From Fratercula arctica (lineage: Eukaryota; Chordata; Aves; Charadriiformes; Alcidae): a DNA stretch of 64,000 bases. The notes under the pieces were generated by a model that had not been told where the DNA came from, searched no databases, and saw only the letters and a program-made list of their open reading frames with translations. A program made the position numbers and the translations under genes. Below, piece by piece: positions 48,701-59,600 of the stretch. Position 1 is the stretch's first letter; every line of letters begins with the position of its first letter. The DNA is taken from contig CANTUZ010000011.1 in the NCBI GenBank assembly GCA_947846985.1, positions 27,343,089 to 27,407,088 of the forward strand, in the 5' to 3' direction.

Positions 48701-51700
48701 CAGCACTTTAGTGGTTTATTTTCAGTGCTTGTGCGTTGCAGGATTAAAAAAAACCCCCGTAAATGGCAATATTAATCTCTACTACTGCCAAAAACTATTG
48801 ATGATTCAAAATACCATTTACATTATAACAGTTGGGTAGCGAGGTTTTGAGGGGAAGATATATGCTGTCCCTCTTCACTTATCTCCACTGGCTTATGCTG
48901 CTGTTCATAAGTGTGGAAAAAATAAAATTCTGATAACAAAAGTGAAATCATACAGTGCTTCCAGCCTTTCAGATTTTTTTCCTAAGAGGGTAGTCCATGA
49001 GAGGTAAGCTATTTGCTTTTCTTATAATGTTACGATGGAAAATGGTATTGGAGTTGAACATTCAATGATCCAACAAAATATTTTCAGTAGTTTGGTAGGG
49101 GAGGTAACAATACCTGTGTCAGGTTTCCTGCTCCATCCTCCAACGCTGGATGTGTGGCTGCTGTTGCCGCCTCCTCCTTTGTTTCCGAAACACAGTGGCC
49201 CCTGTAGTGCTTATCGTCATGGTCTCCTTCTGTCACCCACGATGGTCTTGCTCCAACAGCAAAGTCCCCATCTTCTCTGGAGAAATAGTTTGGGTGTGCT
49301 AACTCATTCTCTACTGACATGGGAGATGGGCTAGCCTTGTTTCTTCTGACCTCAGTCATTTGCATAAAAATTACTGCCATCAGCTCTAAAAGAAATTCAG
49401 CTTGATTTAGTTGCTGGTTGGAATGGCTTAGAAGCAGTGTAAGAAGTTAAATGCAGCAGGTCTGGCTCCGTTCTCTGCATGTCTGTGCTGTGCTGGTTGC
49501 CTGGGAAACAGTGCAGGATGGGACGACCCGCTCTTCCGCAGAGCTGGCCGTGGATTCTTCAGGATGCTGAGAAGGCACGCGCGAGCTTCAAGAGAAGAGA
49601 ATGTGTGCTCATTTCAACTGGAGTTGTTCACAGTAGAGAGGAGGACATTATCTTGAGTATGAGCCGTGATAAGCTCCAGGTGATGTCTGGGAAGCAGACA
49701 CAAATATATTACTTCCTTCATGTGGACATAGATATGTTGGGAGGGGCATTAGCAAGTTAGCAGTGTAGTGATAAAAGTAATGGTGATTAACGTTAACTTT
49801 TGGAAGTTCTGGGGGTGGTGTATCAAATTAGTTGTCACCATTATGGCGTGTGTATAGTCTGAAAAGCACTAAGTTTTTTAAATAGCCAACTACCAAAGAA
49901 TTGGGAAAGACACAAAATTGATGCGTTACTGTCTATAATCAGAAGCTGGGGGAAGAAAAAAAAGTGTGTGTCTGTATTCTTAAAATAAATGGATTTGTAG
50001 ATGATGCTCGTACTGCCGAGGCACATTTGTGGAGTGAAAATGTTTCTTCCTTCAAACTTCAATGGAAGTTGAGCCATGCTTTTTGAGAAATTTCTGTTTT
50101 ACAAAATACTTGGCAAACTATGCAATGCGCAAAGCGTAGTAGTTACAGATAGTGTTAAATACTCTGTTGCCCTCTTTGTTTACTGGAACTGATGGATTAC
50201 CAGTTAGGCCATGTATTGCAGCACATGTGTGATGATCATAGGTAAAAATGACTGTCAAGTAACAGATAATGAATTCAATTAAATAGTACCGCAAACTATT
50301 GCTTTTCACGTAGGTGCAAGAGGACTGGTGTTTAACTTTTGAGTTGACCTCATCCTGACTTGAGCTTTCTTTCAGGATGCTGGTAAGGGAAGTTGGGACG
50401 TAGTATAATACAATGTTGCAATAATAATAATCAACACAGTAAATATTTAAAAATAGTAAAGAACTCTAATGGGACTGGATTATTATGCCTCAAGTTAGGT
50501 AGCTTGACTTTAAAAATACTAGTGCTGTGCTGATGGGTCACTTTCAAGGTACAGGATACTGCATTTTTAAGCTATTTAGGATCCTTGTGTGACAGAACTC
50601 ATTTGTACTCCTTTCTGTGACATAAAATATGCTTTGCTTGTTTCCATACAGAAGTTAACACTAATAGATTTTGGATGATATCATTATTGATTAAAAACAG
50701 ATAGTACTGTCGCCTAGCTGGGTAAGTTATTACCAGGACATTTTAATTTAAAAGTCCATAAGAGTTCTTCCCTTGTCTTTAAGAATGCTGCTGTTATCAC
50801 TTTTTAATGAGACAGTGAAGTTCAGTTTGTCTTTTTAGATGAGTGCTCCTCCTTCTTTAAAATGTGGAAAAACATAAAGAAGCCTGCAGGAAAAATAACT
50901 ATGTAAAATAGAATGATTGGACTACTAATTTATTTTGCTTCCAAATATTCAGTATGAAAGCTGGTAGAATTTCATGCTTTGTAAAATCAGTAGGTTGTTA
51001 TATCGAATGGCAGATTCAGAGCTGGGGTCAAATTGTATCCTTTTTTGAACTAATCTGTTGAAACAGAACTGGATTTCTGAAACTGTAGAATTAAAGTTGT
51101 GGGCTGTCGTCTACCAGCTGTCATAGCAATGAACTCCAGAAGAATCTAGTGATTTGCAGACATATGCTTTGACTCTTACGATTTTTGCCTTGTCTGCTCA
51201 GCTACTCTGCTGCTTTTCCTGTGAAGTTGCTACTCGTCTTCTCCCTAACAGCAGTGTAGTGACTTAATGGCAGGAAAAGAAAACCACCTCAGAAAACCAA
51301 TGGGTCAGTACTTAGATTTGATATCCCGTCTTGCAATATATCCCAGTTTCAAGTTGGTTGATATCCTCCTTTACCTGTAACACAGATGTTCCACCAAAAA
51401 ATAGAGGGTATTGGAGTCTGCCCTAAATCATATATTTTTAAATTCTACATCTTAAATTTTAATAGCTTAGAAGATCAAATATTTTTGATTCTATTACAGA
51501 AATTGGAAACTTTTTATTTGTGCTTTTATTTGTAACTAGTTGGCTTTTTGAATAATTTGTACATAAAAGGCAATGTATTTATTGATTGATATAATGCAGA
51601 GCTGTAACTTTACACAGAAGATACACAAAAACTGACTTAGAAATAAATCATTCATATTTTCCTGTGGTTATTGTCAAAGGTTTTTTTTTTGCCTGCTCTT

Positions 51701-54233
51701 AAACGTTTATTGCTGTTTTTTAAAATAGACAATTTTTCTTCTTCACCCTTAAACTTAAAAGAGCTTGCCTCTTTAAGCTATGTGAAGAAAATGAAATTGG
51801 TTATCCTTGGGATGTCTTCATCTGCTATTCCGTGGCTTGCTTAACTCCAGTATACAGTGAATTTTAATAAGTGGCAAGTCTAGGGCTGGAAAAGAAGTAA
51901 GACTTTTAGAACTAGCACATTTTAGGTTTGCTTTGACTCACCTTTCAGCGAGGTTTGCTTTTGCCTCACCTTTCAGTGAGTTGAACTGACATAGCTGTCC
52001 AAAAATCCCCTAGTCTGTTCATCTTTTGGCTTCATCAGTTCTCTGATCCAGTTCACTACATGGTTTCACAAATACTTGCACTGGTGCATCAAGAAGCTGT
52101 GGAGGAGGTGGCAAATGAGTACTTAAGCCAGTGTAAGTAATAATACTGCTGAACACAAAGCCACAGCCTGCAAGTTAAGGCCAGATGTCTACTGAAGACG
52201 GAAGTAGATATCCAAAGGCAGAACCTAACAGTGTGGAATTTCACAGAAAAAGGCCAAAAATCATCTGCGTGTTATGGAGTATCCTACATTAAAGCTTAAA
52301 TCGTGTTTACTCTTCAGCTCTTATTTTTAATTCCTGTGGTAAGGAGTTAAATAGTGTTGTATAAGGATTTCTTGTTTATAAGGTGCATGTATAAGATTCA
52401 TATTCTGAAAGCAGAAGTTTGGTAGTTTGCCGTGCTCCGTGTGTTTGCCTCTATGTAGGGTTCTCTATTTAAAGTCTGGCTAGATTTGCAACCTCTCTGA
52501 TTAGAGGCCCATTAAGCTACTATAATCCAAAACTTTAATCTGTGAAGAAATACTGCTTGTTCTTGAGAATTAGTGTTACAGTCACTAATTTACATTGTTA
52601 CTTGGCAGATGAGTAACAGTAGTGGATGATGTAAATGGTTCAGGCTGGCAGCTTGACAGCTAGAACATTAAAAAATTAGTGAAATTTTAATTCCACATAT
52701 CAGTTTTTTGTAAAAGAGCACACTTCTTTTTAGTCAAAATAGTTAAGTTTGACAAGCTTGGCTTGACAAGCATTGATGGTGATATAACCTAAAAGCTCAT
52801 CAGTTATATTTGGGATTTTGTTTTCTTTTTCTGGCTTTTCTTCAATTCGTCTCTTCCAAACCAGTGGAGTTTTTCAGTTCTGTTTGCCATGGCTTTTTAC
52901 TCTCCAGGTCCTTTCTCTTTGTTGCCATCTTCCACATCCTTTAGTTTTCATTTTGTGAGGATATTTTTTCAGCATGCAATTACTTAGAAAAACAAACAAG
53001 TGTTGTGATTTTGTGCTTGAACAGCAGGGGGAGTTATGATCTTTTTTCTTTTTTCTTTTTTTTTTTTCCCCCAATCTGTAAAATGTAATTTCATCCATGT
53101 TCAGGTTTCATAGCCTAGGAGGAGCCAGCCTCTTGGGAGAGGGTTATTAGATTCCATTTGCAGTAGTGGCTGTTTTCATTTGAATGCAGGGGTTTTTTTT
53201 TCCCCCATTAAACAGTGAAAATATTTTTTTTTCCCTCTTTTTTTTAGTGGTCCAGCACTTAACCCTTTAGCAGCTTCCATCAGAAAACTAAGGGAGGAGA
53301 TTCCAGCTAATTGGAGGTTACATTAATCAATTCTTCATAAACGATGGTATATGAAGAAAATTAAACTGACTACATAAAGATTTCTGGTTGTGGAATGAGA
53401 AAACATTCAAGTTTTTAATCTTTTACTGTATTTATCAACTGTATGTCAAATGGCACCTTCTTGAGCCTGAAGTGAATTTTTCTGGGGCTCAGTTTGCCAA
53501 ATTATTCTGTAACGAACCGAAGTAGGAAAAGTTCTGTTTAATTTAAGGCAATGGTTAGATGTTAGACGCTTACATTGGCTGACACAATTGCTGTGGCTCC
53601 TGCATGCTTGACCCTGCTGTGGGTTGTGTGTTCCCAACCCTGTTATTTTTCAATACAGGTATTTGTGTAGGCATACAGGGAAGTAGGTTTTCTCTTTCTT
53701 CAGATAAATGATGGGACATAACTCTGTTATTTGCGAGTTACTTTTCAGCTTGCTTTTTATTTTTAATACTGTGGACTATATGACTGTGCTGAAGTTTGGG
53801 CCGGCATAGCTCAGAGAAGTAGAAAAACTGAGGGAGGGGGGCTTCTTCAGCTGTAGAGAATTACACGCATGACTATGCCTTGGGGTTTTACTCTTACAGA
53901 GAGATTCCTACTGGATTCAGAGGCTCCATGTCCTTATCGATGTGGATACTGAAGGGCATAGTCATATTACTGCTGTTCTGAGACTGTGAATCAACTTAAA
54001 TTTACAAGATGGTTGTAGATGGTGTGGTTATTAAAGCTTCAAAGGTGAGAAGATGGTAGAGATTATCTGTGATGATTTCTAGTAAATTACAAAAATAAAT
54101 GTCTATTTCCAGGAAGAGCTGCCGTTCTGAAGTGTCTGCTGGATATTCACAAGATTTTTAGGGAGAATGACCCTGCCTACATCCTTAATGATCTCTTCAT
54201 TACAGACTATTGCATCTGGATTCAAAAAACGAA
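24570..54233 (+). CDS. SHQ1: SHQ1, H/ACA ribonucleoprotein assembly factor, ten coding exons (3' end outside window)
   Basis: Seen: exons 24570-24712, 25626-25690, 26575-26697, 27262-27419, 29037-29149, 31138-31265, 41630-41784, 44175-44228, 46823-46946 and 54113-54233 join in frame into 394 codons plus two bases. Exons 1-3 give a CS/HSP20-like domain (residues about 1-100: [51 protein letters not shown]). Exon 4 gives an acidic linker with DWEIEQTP. Exons 5-10 give the SHQ1-specific domain ([77 protein letters not shown]). Known: SHQ1 holds dyskerin/NAP57 before H/ACA snoRNP and telomerase RNP assembly, in cytoplasm and nucleoplasm. Human SHQ1 is 577 residues, so the acidic, Ser-rich C-terminal tail must be encoded beyond base 64000. 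Confidence 0.97.
24713..25625 (+). other. SHQ1 intron 1 (GC-AG type)
   Basis: 913 nt, GCAAGT at the 5' end and CCCACAG at the 3' end. It includes a stretch near 25475-25560 that resembles an old dispersed amniote repeat. Confidence 0.85.
25475..25560. repeat. Possible ancient dispersed repeat, family unnamed
   Basis: Contains ACTCCCATTAGTGTCAACAG followed by GAGTCATGTAGTTAAGTCC. The arrangement resembles diverged copies of a semi-palindromic repeat ('ACTCCCATTGA...TCAATGGGAGT') common in sauropsid genomes. Assigned by eye only. Confidence 0.35.
25626..25690 (+). CDS. SHQ1: SHQ1 coding exon 2
   Basis: 65 nt. Acceptor CCCACAG, donor GTATTA. It encodes [20 protein letters not shown] of the CS domain and ends one base into a Gly codon. 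Confidence 0.95.
25691..26574 (+). other. SHQ1 intron 2
   Basis: 884 nt, AT-rich. No feature recognised. Confidence 0.85.
26575..26697 (+). CDS. SHQ1: SHQ1 coding exon 3
   Basis: 123 nt. Acceptor TTTAAG, donor GTATGT. It encodes the end of the CS domain ([20 protein letters not shown]) and the basic turn [15 protein letters not shown]. Confidence 0.95.
26698..27261 (+). other. SHQ1 intron 3
   Basis: 564 nt. The stretch at about 26960-27030 has GTTGAAATCAGTGGAACAAT-like sequence, again reminiscent of the old semi-palindromic dispersed repeat noted in intron 1. Nothing else seen. Confidence 0.75.
26960..27030. repeat. Possible ancient dispersed repeat, family unnamed
   Basis: GATCTTGTTGAAATCAGTGG followed by a TGAGTGAGTATAC segment resembles the same semi-palindromic sauropsid repeat as in intron 1. 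Diverged, low certainty. Confidence 0.3.
27262..27419 (+). CDS. SHQ1: SHQ1 coding exon 4
   Basis: 158 nt. Acceptor GCGATAG, donor GTAGAT. It encodes the acidic linker (a run of six Glu) leading into FDWEIEQTP, a conserved SHQ1 stretch, and then [15 protein letters not shown]. Phase 0 at the 3' end. Confidence 0.96.
27420..29036 (+). other. SHQ1 intron 4
   Basis: 1617 nt. No repeat or RNA gene recognised. Open frames on both strands at about 27374-27860 are chance length. Confidence 0.85.
29037..29149 (+). CDS. SHQ1: SHQ1 coding exon 5
   Basis: 113 nt. Acceptor TTTGCAG, donor GTGAGC. It encodes [20 protein letters not shown], then [17 protein letters not shown], the start of the SHQ1-specific domain. 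Confidence 0.96.
29150..31137 (+). other. SHQ1 intron 5
   Basis: 1988 nt, ending in a long T tract and CCTAG. No other feature recognised. Confidence 0.85.
31138..31265 (+). CDS. SHQ1: SHQ1 coding exon 6
   Basis: 128 nt. Acceptor after a 16-base T tract, donor GTGAGA. It encodes [19 protein letters not shown] and a more variable segment ending RDTRTF. It leaves one base completed by exon 7 to a Val codon. Confidence 0.95.
34560..35120 (+). other. T-rich, A-poor strand-asymmetric stretch
   Basis: On the transcribed sense strand T greatly exceeds A for about 550 bp; in 34801-34860, for instance, 33 of 60 bases are T and 9 are A. It contains several pyrimidine-tract-plus-AG decoy acceptors (for example TTTTTCTACAG ending near 34979). 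Origin unknown; it may be a decayed LINE 3' region or simply compositional. Confidence 0.5.
39288..39379 (+). repeat. 26-bp minisatellite, 3.5 perfect copies
   Basis: The unit starts GAAACATTCAAAAAGTTCAT and ends AAAGAA. Copies start at 39288, 39314, 39340 and 39366, the last cut after 14 bases. The copies are identical, which implies recent expansion and possible length polymorphism. Confidence 0.97.
41630..41784 (+). CDS. SHQ1: SHQ1 coding exon 7
   Basis: 155 nt. Acceptor TTTTTATAG, donor GTAAGT. It encodes [20 protein letters not shown], then [20 protein letters not shown] and [12 protein letters not shown]. This is the helical core of the SHQ1 domain. Phase 0 at the 3' end. Confidence 0.97.
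42354..42934 (+). repeat. (GTTTTTT)n / (GTTTTTTT)n satellite
   Basis: About 580 bp made only of G followed by runs of T. From 42354 to about 42600 the unit is mainly G+6T (7 bp) with a few 8-bp units. From about 42600 to 42934 it is mainly G+7T (8 bp) with a few 9- and 7-bp units. No stop codon can arise from these units on either strand, so open frames of 200 or more codons (Phe/Cys/Leu/Val on one strand, Lys/Gln/Asn/Thr on the other) run through all of it. These are not genes. On the minus strand it reads (CAAAAAA)n, which suggests expansion of an A-rich retroposon tail. Confidence 0.98.
43612..43732 (-). repeat. tRNA-derived SINE remnant with A-rich tail
   Basis: On the minus strand: TAGTTTGGTCTAGTGGGATG, then AGCCAGGAAGCCTTGATCTA, then TAATCCTGGCTCT and TGTGTGGCCTGAATGTCATGGGTTTCC. 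This follows the layout of amniote MIR-like SINEs (a tRNA head with box A- and box B-like segments, then 'GGCTCTG...TGTGTGACCT'). It abuts an A-rich tract on the same strand (43580-43615). Diverged; family by recollection only. Confidence 0.6.
44175..44228 (+). CDS. SHQ1: SHQ1 coding exon 8
   Basis: 54 nt, 18 codons: [18 protein letters not shown]. Acceptor AAATCAG, donor GTAAGT, phase 0 at both ends, so skipping it would remove 18 residues without a frameshift. Confidence 0.96.
44229..46822 (+). other. SHQ1 intron 8
   Basis: 2594 nt. A 114-codon open frame at 44795-45139 (+) has no recognised homology and is within chance length. Nothing else seen. Confidence 0.8.
46823..46946 (+). CDS. SHQ1: SHQ1 coding exon 9
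   Basis: 124 nt. Acceptor ATACACACAG, donor GTGAGT. It encodes [20 protein letters not shown], then [21 protein letters not shown]. The pyrimidine tract before this acceptor is weak (purine-interrupted), but the frame and homology to SHQ1 [12 protein letters not shown] are clear. Confidence 0.95.
46947..54112 (+). other. SHQ1 intron 9
   Basis: 7166 nt. It includes a locally GC-richer patch at 49035-49600 with overlapping open frames on both strands, a short tandem duplication at 51924-51978, and several T-tract/C-tract runs at 53040-53247. No gene recognised. Confidence 0.8.
51924..51978 (+). repeat. 27/28-bp tandem duplication
   Basis: Two adjacent units, both beginning AGGTTTGCTTT and ending CTCACCTTTCAGYG, differ at only a few positions. 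A small local duplication. Confidence 0.85.
54113..54233 (+). CDS. SHQ1: SHQ1 coding exon 10
   Basis: 121 nt. Acceptor TATTTCCAG, donor GTAAGT. It encodes [20 protein letters not shown], then [20 protein letters not shown], among the most conserved parts of the family. It leaves AA to be completed to Lys or Asn by the next exon, which is not in the window. Confidence 0.97.
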
Positions 54234-54627
54234 GTAAGTTCTTAAGTAGTTATTGATGTGGGAAATGTTTTTAACATACTTCATCTATGAACAAGGATCA
54301 GTAAAACCAAAAGAAATGCTATCTCCTGTAAATGGAAATGTGATCAGTGTTTTTCATTTAGTAACCTTGGCTATCCAGCTATTCTTACTACATAAGTGAA
54401 GACATTTAGTGCATCTTTTTATGTAGTGACATCATTGGACAAGGGAGAGAGGAATTGCATTTTAAATAAAAATGTCAATTTTCATCAATATATTAATGTT
54501 TTCTTTGGGGAAAAAACAACTTCTGGGGAATTTTCATTCTATTGCTATCTTATGTTATACATGTTCATACATATAAAAATGTTTATATAGCATTTAGGTA
54601 ACATTAGGAGATAACAACTCCTAGTTC

Positions 54628-54715
54628 AGATTGAATTAGAATCTGACAGATTCTAATAGAATTGACAATAGACAGATTCTAACAGAATTCCAATAGAATT
54701 GACAACTTCTAATTC
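54628..54715 (+). repeat. Imperfect AT-rich tandem repeat
   Basis: GACAGATTCTAATAGAATTG and variants (GACAGATTCTAACAGAATTC, CAATAGAATTGACA) recur two to three times in under 90 bp. A small degenerate tandem array. Confidence 0.75.
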
Positions 54716-56189
54716 TGGTCAGGTGGACACACGTTTACATCTCTATGAAACAGTTGATTTATGGACTGTAGCAGTTGTAACAATTGATTATTAACACCCA
54801 AATAAGTGTCACAAATCTCTCTCTACACTGTGTCCTCTTGCCCCTGTAGTTGCTTGCCAGCTCACTCTCCCTGGCAGCTTGCTGTGGCTTCCACTTCACT
54901 TGAGAGGAAACAGTGACTCTGCCACTTCCAGACACGTCAACACTCCATGTTTCACATGTGTTCTTTCAGTGGAGTTAGTGTGGCTTTACTTATTTCCAGA
55001 GTCTCAGGAACTTTGCAACCAGCCTGGTTAGAAGTATCAGCATGCTTTAATGGCTTAAAACCAAAAGTGTTGGTAGGAAAATGGTAAGAAATGATTAAAT
55101 GAACAGAAAGCTGCGTGTTCAAATCTTACTAAGCATTATATTGTTCTTGTCAGATTTATTCTATTTTTCATACAGCTTTTGTTTTTTCTCCCTCGCTGTT
55201 TATGTCTTCACAGCCTTCTCTGAAGGCCCACGAAAGTACATGTATGAGTTGCAAGTAATATTTCTCTGAAAAGGAAGGCTTTACTAATTTAAACACAAAA
55301 AATGCTATTGTCATGTTTGTTAATAGAGCAACATATAGACTCGTATAACAATGGTTAAAAACAGTCTTTGTGTTCCAGTTCACAATTTAACAAGAGACCA
55401 TGGGAGAAAAAATAACATAAGTGCACAAGACACAAGAAGTGAGGGGATATAGAGGGAACTCGGTAATAATCATGATCAGAAAGGGGAATATGAGAGAATT
55501 AAGCCAGCTTGCAAAGGCTGTATATTTAGGTGTAACCCTACCAGTACTTCTCAGAGAATTAAAGGACTCAGTTCATAGGTGCTTATTACATGTTGTAGAT
55601 ATTGTTGATTCTTAATCTTACCCATGTGATTTGAATGCCAGTGTCGCTAAAGGAAAACAATGCGCAAAATATTCTAAAGCAATTACAGACGTTTCCGAAC
55701 ACTTTGATTCATCAATCCTGATTAGTTACAGGAACAGTCAGTTCATTTTACGCTGACATTTTTGAGGAGGCATTTTTTGGCCACACCTTAAATACAGGTA
55801 TGGGGAAATTCATGTTCAGGTTGAAGTTGAGTTGAAAAAGTGCAGTAAATGGAGGAGAAAGTTATTTCATGCATCTTTCACGAAGAAATGAGTCATAAGA
55901 CAGTAATATCACTGCTGCCCATATCAATGAATATAATGTCTAGCAAGTCAGTCATAAAACCCAAGTCTTTCTTTAAATACAGCAGGGGAAAATGTATGGT
56001 AGATATAAGTGACTGATACATTAACACATTTACTCCCAGACGCATACATTATGTACCAGTTAAGCAGAACTGACAGCTTCTGGAAAGAGGGCAATTAAGC
56101 TATCTTATTGTCATAATGACATGGCACAATAGTTGTCTGTCATTAGGAGAACCAGAGAAAGAGGAACTGCAAAAGCACGTTCCTATTTT

Positions 56190-56285
56190 TAGGGTCTGAA
56201 TCAGGAAAGCATTTAAGCATACGCTTAAGTCATTCCTGTTCCGTTCAGCAGTGAAGCATGTGCTTGAAGTTAAGCATGTGCGAAG
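56190..56285. repeat. Ancient dispersed repeat remnant (TTAAGCAT-rich), family unnamed
   Basis: Segments CAGGAAAGCATTTAAGCATA and GCTTGAAGTTAAGCATGTGC, with CGCTTAAG between them, match the layout of a repeat abundant in turtle and bird genomes ('...AGCACTTAAGCA...GCTTAA..TTAAGCACATG...'). Assigned by recollection of such copies, not by search. Confidence 0.5.
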
Positions 56286-59200
56286 TGAACGGGAACACTT
56301 TGTTTTTTCCCTTATGTTGAAGGGAACAACAAAGTTCACTTGTCATTCAGAAAATACCTTAACAGATAGAGAAATGGGTGGCGACCTGTCTGTCGAGGAC
56401 GAGGGTTCCCAGCTCCCCAAGGCAAGTGAGGCATCTGGAGAGCAGGGCGGTACATCTTCCATTCCAGGGGAAGAAGATATTTGCTTTTGTGGTGAAAACG
56501 CTTTGGGAGGGCAAGGTATTTACAGGTATTTTTGTTGTGGTCTCTCAGTGAAGTTATTTGCATGTCTCATCAGTCTGGATACATTCTCTGTTTTGTTTCT
56601 TAGCTGTTCTTTGCTCCGTGCAAGCTTCATTAACTTTCTTTGTCTCCCTTTTCCCTGTCTTTTCATAGCTGTAGTCCCAGGGCGCTCTCAAAATCTGTGG
56701 AGTGTTTTTTCTTTTCTTCTCCTCTTTCCCTGGTATGTAACCAAGTCCTAGTGGAGGCTGGGGCCTCCTTGTTTAAACAGTTAAAACAGAGTGTAAGTTC
56801 TTTTTAGTGAAAAATCTGGGCACTTTAAAAACAACAGGAAGCAAATATTTTTAGCTCACCTGTACTGGCAGAGAAAAGTCTGGGAGTTGTAGGTTTAAAA
56901 AAAAAAAAGTTTGGCACAGGCAGAAATGTAATGGATATATCAAGTGGTAGTAAGCATGCAGTCCTATTCCAGATTAAGCCACTAGGAGAGGAACACCACT
57001 GGTAGGTACTAGCTGTTAAATATTCAATGGAGAAACAAAAACCTTATAGCCAACAGTGTGTCAATAGCTGATTACAAATTTGGTTTGAGATCATAGTTTG
57101 TGGCTAAATTAGATGAGTAAGTGAATGTGTCACTGGGCTGGCAAAAGATGATTTATTTTAAACACAATGTATCTGGAATTGGAAATGATTAAGCTGCTGA
57201 ATAATACACATGCAGGTGGCTAATAGTCAATTGGGTATGGTGACTACAAGCTACTTCTTTAATTCTAAGGATTTTTTTTTTTCTTCAGGAGAATAATTTA
57301 ATTCAGGTACCTGTTACTAAGAGAGAAGTAGATTCCTAGAAGTCTTAGATGATGCAAGATGTTAACAAGTGCAGCTAAAATTTTGTCTTCCTGTTTGCAA
57401 TCTTAAGGCTAGTTTTGCCTGCTTTCTAGGTTTCTCTTTGAGGTGCTTATGAAGTTACCATTACTAATTTGATCTATTGTATTAAGTGGAATGTAAAATC
57501 CTTTTAACTGTTCATTGGGTTTTGAAGAAAGGGAGCATATTACTCAGCAAAACTTGCCAGAAATGGGAGAAAAGTAAATGTTAACCTGGGTACCAAAAGC
57601 TAAACAAAGACCTGCGGAGGCAGCTTGTAGTAAATCTCGGCAGGTGGTGTCAACATTTATGTTGAAAAGCCAGATGCAGCCAGATGGAAAATTGCATCTT
57701 TAACCCCTGAGGTCATAATGACATGTCATCACTTCATTTGATCCCCCTGCTAAGTGAGCTTATCATCCACCCTGCTGTCACTTCTGGTATTACTTTCATT
57801 TCCATAATAAAATTAAATTTAATTTGTCTGGTTTGCATGCTTTTTTTTTTTGTCTTTAGGTCAGAGCTTTTACAAACCACTATGATATATATGGCAACCT
57901 CTCCAAGGTGAAGTTAAAACTGAATTTGTATTATAAGTCTGAGCTTTTCTCCATCTTTCACACCTTATTCTGAGCAGAAGGAGATGAGAGAGGGGAGAAG
58001 GAGCTTTGGGGGAACCACTGGTTGTTTGATAGCTGCAGTATGGGCTGCTCGGAGCAGGGGAATCAAGGTGTGGGTTTGTTGCAGGAGAGCTTTTTCCCTT
58101 CTGCCGGAGGGGAGTTATGTGTCTGTGGCCCCATGGGAGTTGTGTCTTTATAGAAGTCAGAGTAGTTTACCCACTGAGTCTTGCTGTGCTGAGGTTCCTT
58201 TGTGTAGCCGGAGTCTTTCTCCAGTGTTTTGTATTCCCCTTTGTGCCAGTCTCTATTCACATTGCTTTTTGTTGTCCACTGTTGTACATATGTGCCTTCT
58301 GGTGGCTCGGCAGCAAGATGCCTGCTGGCCCTGAGTGGCTATGTGGAAGGCTGAATGGCTTCTGAGAGTCCTTGCCCGGGCAGGCTGTGAAGGAAAGCTG
58401 CTCTGCTTTCCTATGTAAGAGAACAGCTGAGCCAGCCCATGCCAATTTAAAATACTTTTACCTAACATTTAATTACATGTTTAGTTTTAAACATGTACCA
58501 CTTTAGTATCAGTAAATGTGTGTTTTCTGTGTTCCTGAATTGGAGGTGAAGCTGTTGGTGTTCCTGGCAGTCTTCCAAGGGTTAGTACACTCACTTTGGC
58601 ACGGTTGTATAGTGGTATACTTCTCAAAGTTTTATGGGTTATGAGGAGTGCAGGAGAACAAGATGTTTCATCCCATGTAATTTGTATTATATTTTTCATT
58701 ATCACTATTTTTCTACTTTTTAACTTACCATCTCACCTTTTATCTGTTCTATTGCAAAAAATTGTAAAATCATTATTTGTGTTGTCTATTGTAGTAACTT
58801 CAACTCCCGCAGTGAAGGAGATCTGTATGTTAAGAGGGATGAGTTGTTAAATTGCCTCAGTGTGTCCTGTGGAACTGTGTCTGCAACTTGATTTGTTTTA
58901 CTGGTATGTAGGCTGCTTTAATGTATGCCTGCTCTGTAGTCGCGTATGTGTTCTCCGCAACCTAAGACAAATGTCATCTTGCTAATTTTGGTCATTGTAG
59001 GTGTAACATGCCAGTTCAAGCATGGACTCTTTGATTTAAAATAAAAACCAGGATTCCTGGTGGCATTTATGGTCTCTGTAGAAGCTGCTATCTGTATTGG
59101 AACTAACTAAATTAAAGCTAAGTAAGATATTCCTCAACAGGTTATATTTATTTATCTTGATTTGCAGGTGAGGCATACCCTAAAATGATAAGCTAGCTTC

Positions 59201-59454
59201 CTATGTCTTTTTTCCTTTTTATCTCTTCGTTATGATCGAAAACTAGTCCTTGTTACAACATAATTACCTAGTCTGAAACCAGCAGGGAGTTGCTGCTTTA
59301 TGTGTAGGGTGTGAAGTTCTCTAAATAAATGTAGGATTAATTACATTCACAGCATGTCATTGAGGTGATGAGAATGACTGCGATTGTTCAGCCCCCCCCT
59401 TTTCTTTTCCCCAGGTTTTCTGAATTACTGTTTTAATCAATATAGTGTAATGTG

Positions 59455-59600
59455 GGCCAGAAGTGTTAAGGCCTGATGTTGCAAAGACATTAGGGACCCT
59501 GAGTATTTCGGGGCGGGAATCTGTGAGATTTAGGATTTTTACTGCCTGTGTCACATTGGATCATAAAGTGCACAAGGGAGTAAGGAACTCGCCCTTCAGC
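59455..59600. repeat. Possible ancient dispersed repeat remnant
   Basis: GGCCTGATGTTGCAAAGACA near 59470 and GGATCATAAAGTGCACAAGG near 59560 resemble the two inverted ends ('GGCCTGATCCTGCAAA...') of the same kind of old repeat. Low certainty. Confidence 0.35.

Noticed and set aside
53226..53330. Strong acceptor-like T-tract ending in TTTTAG in intron 9
   Set aside because: The sequence that follows does not resemble any SHQ1 segment, and the flanking exons 9 and 10 already join in frame without it.
58595..58665. tRNA-like piece (GGTTGTATAGTGGTATACTTC, similar to a tRNA D-arm)
   Set aside because: No matching acceptor stem and no B-box TTCGANNC element, so it does not fold as a tRNA. At most a coincidence or a decayed relic.
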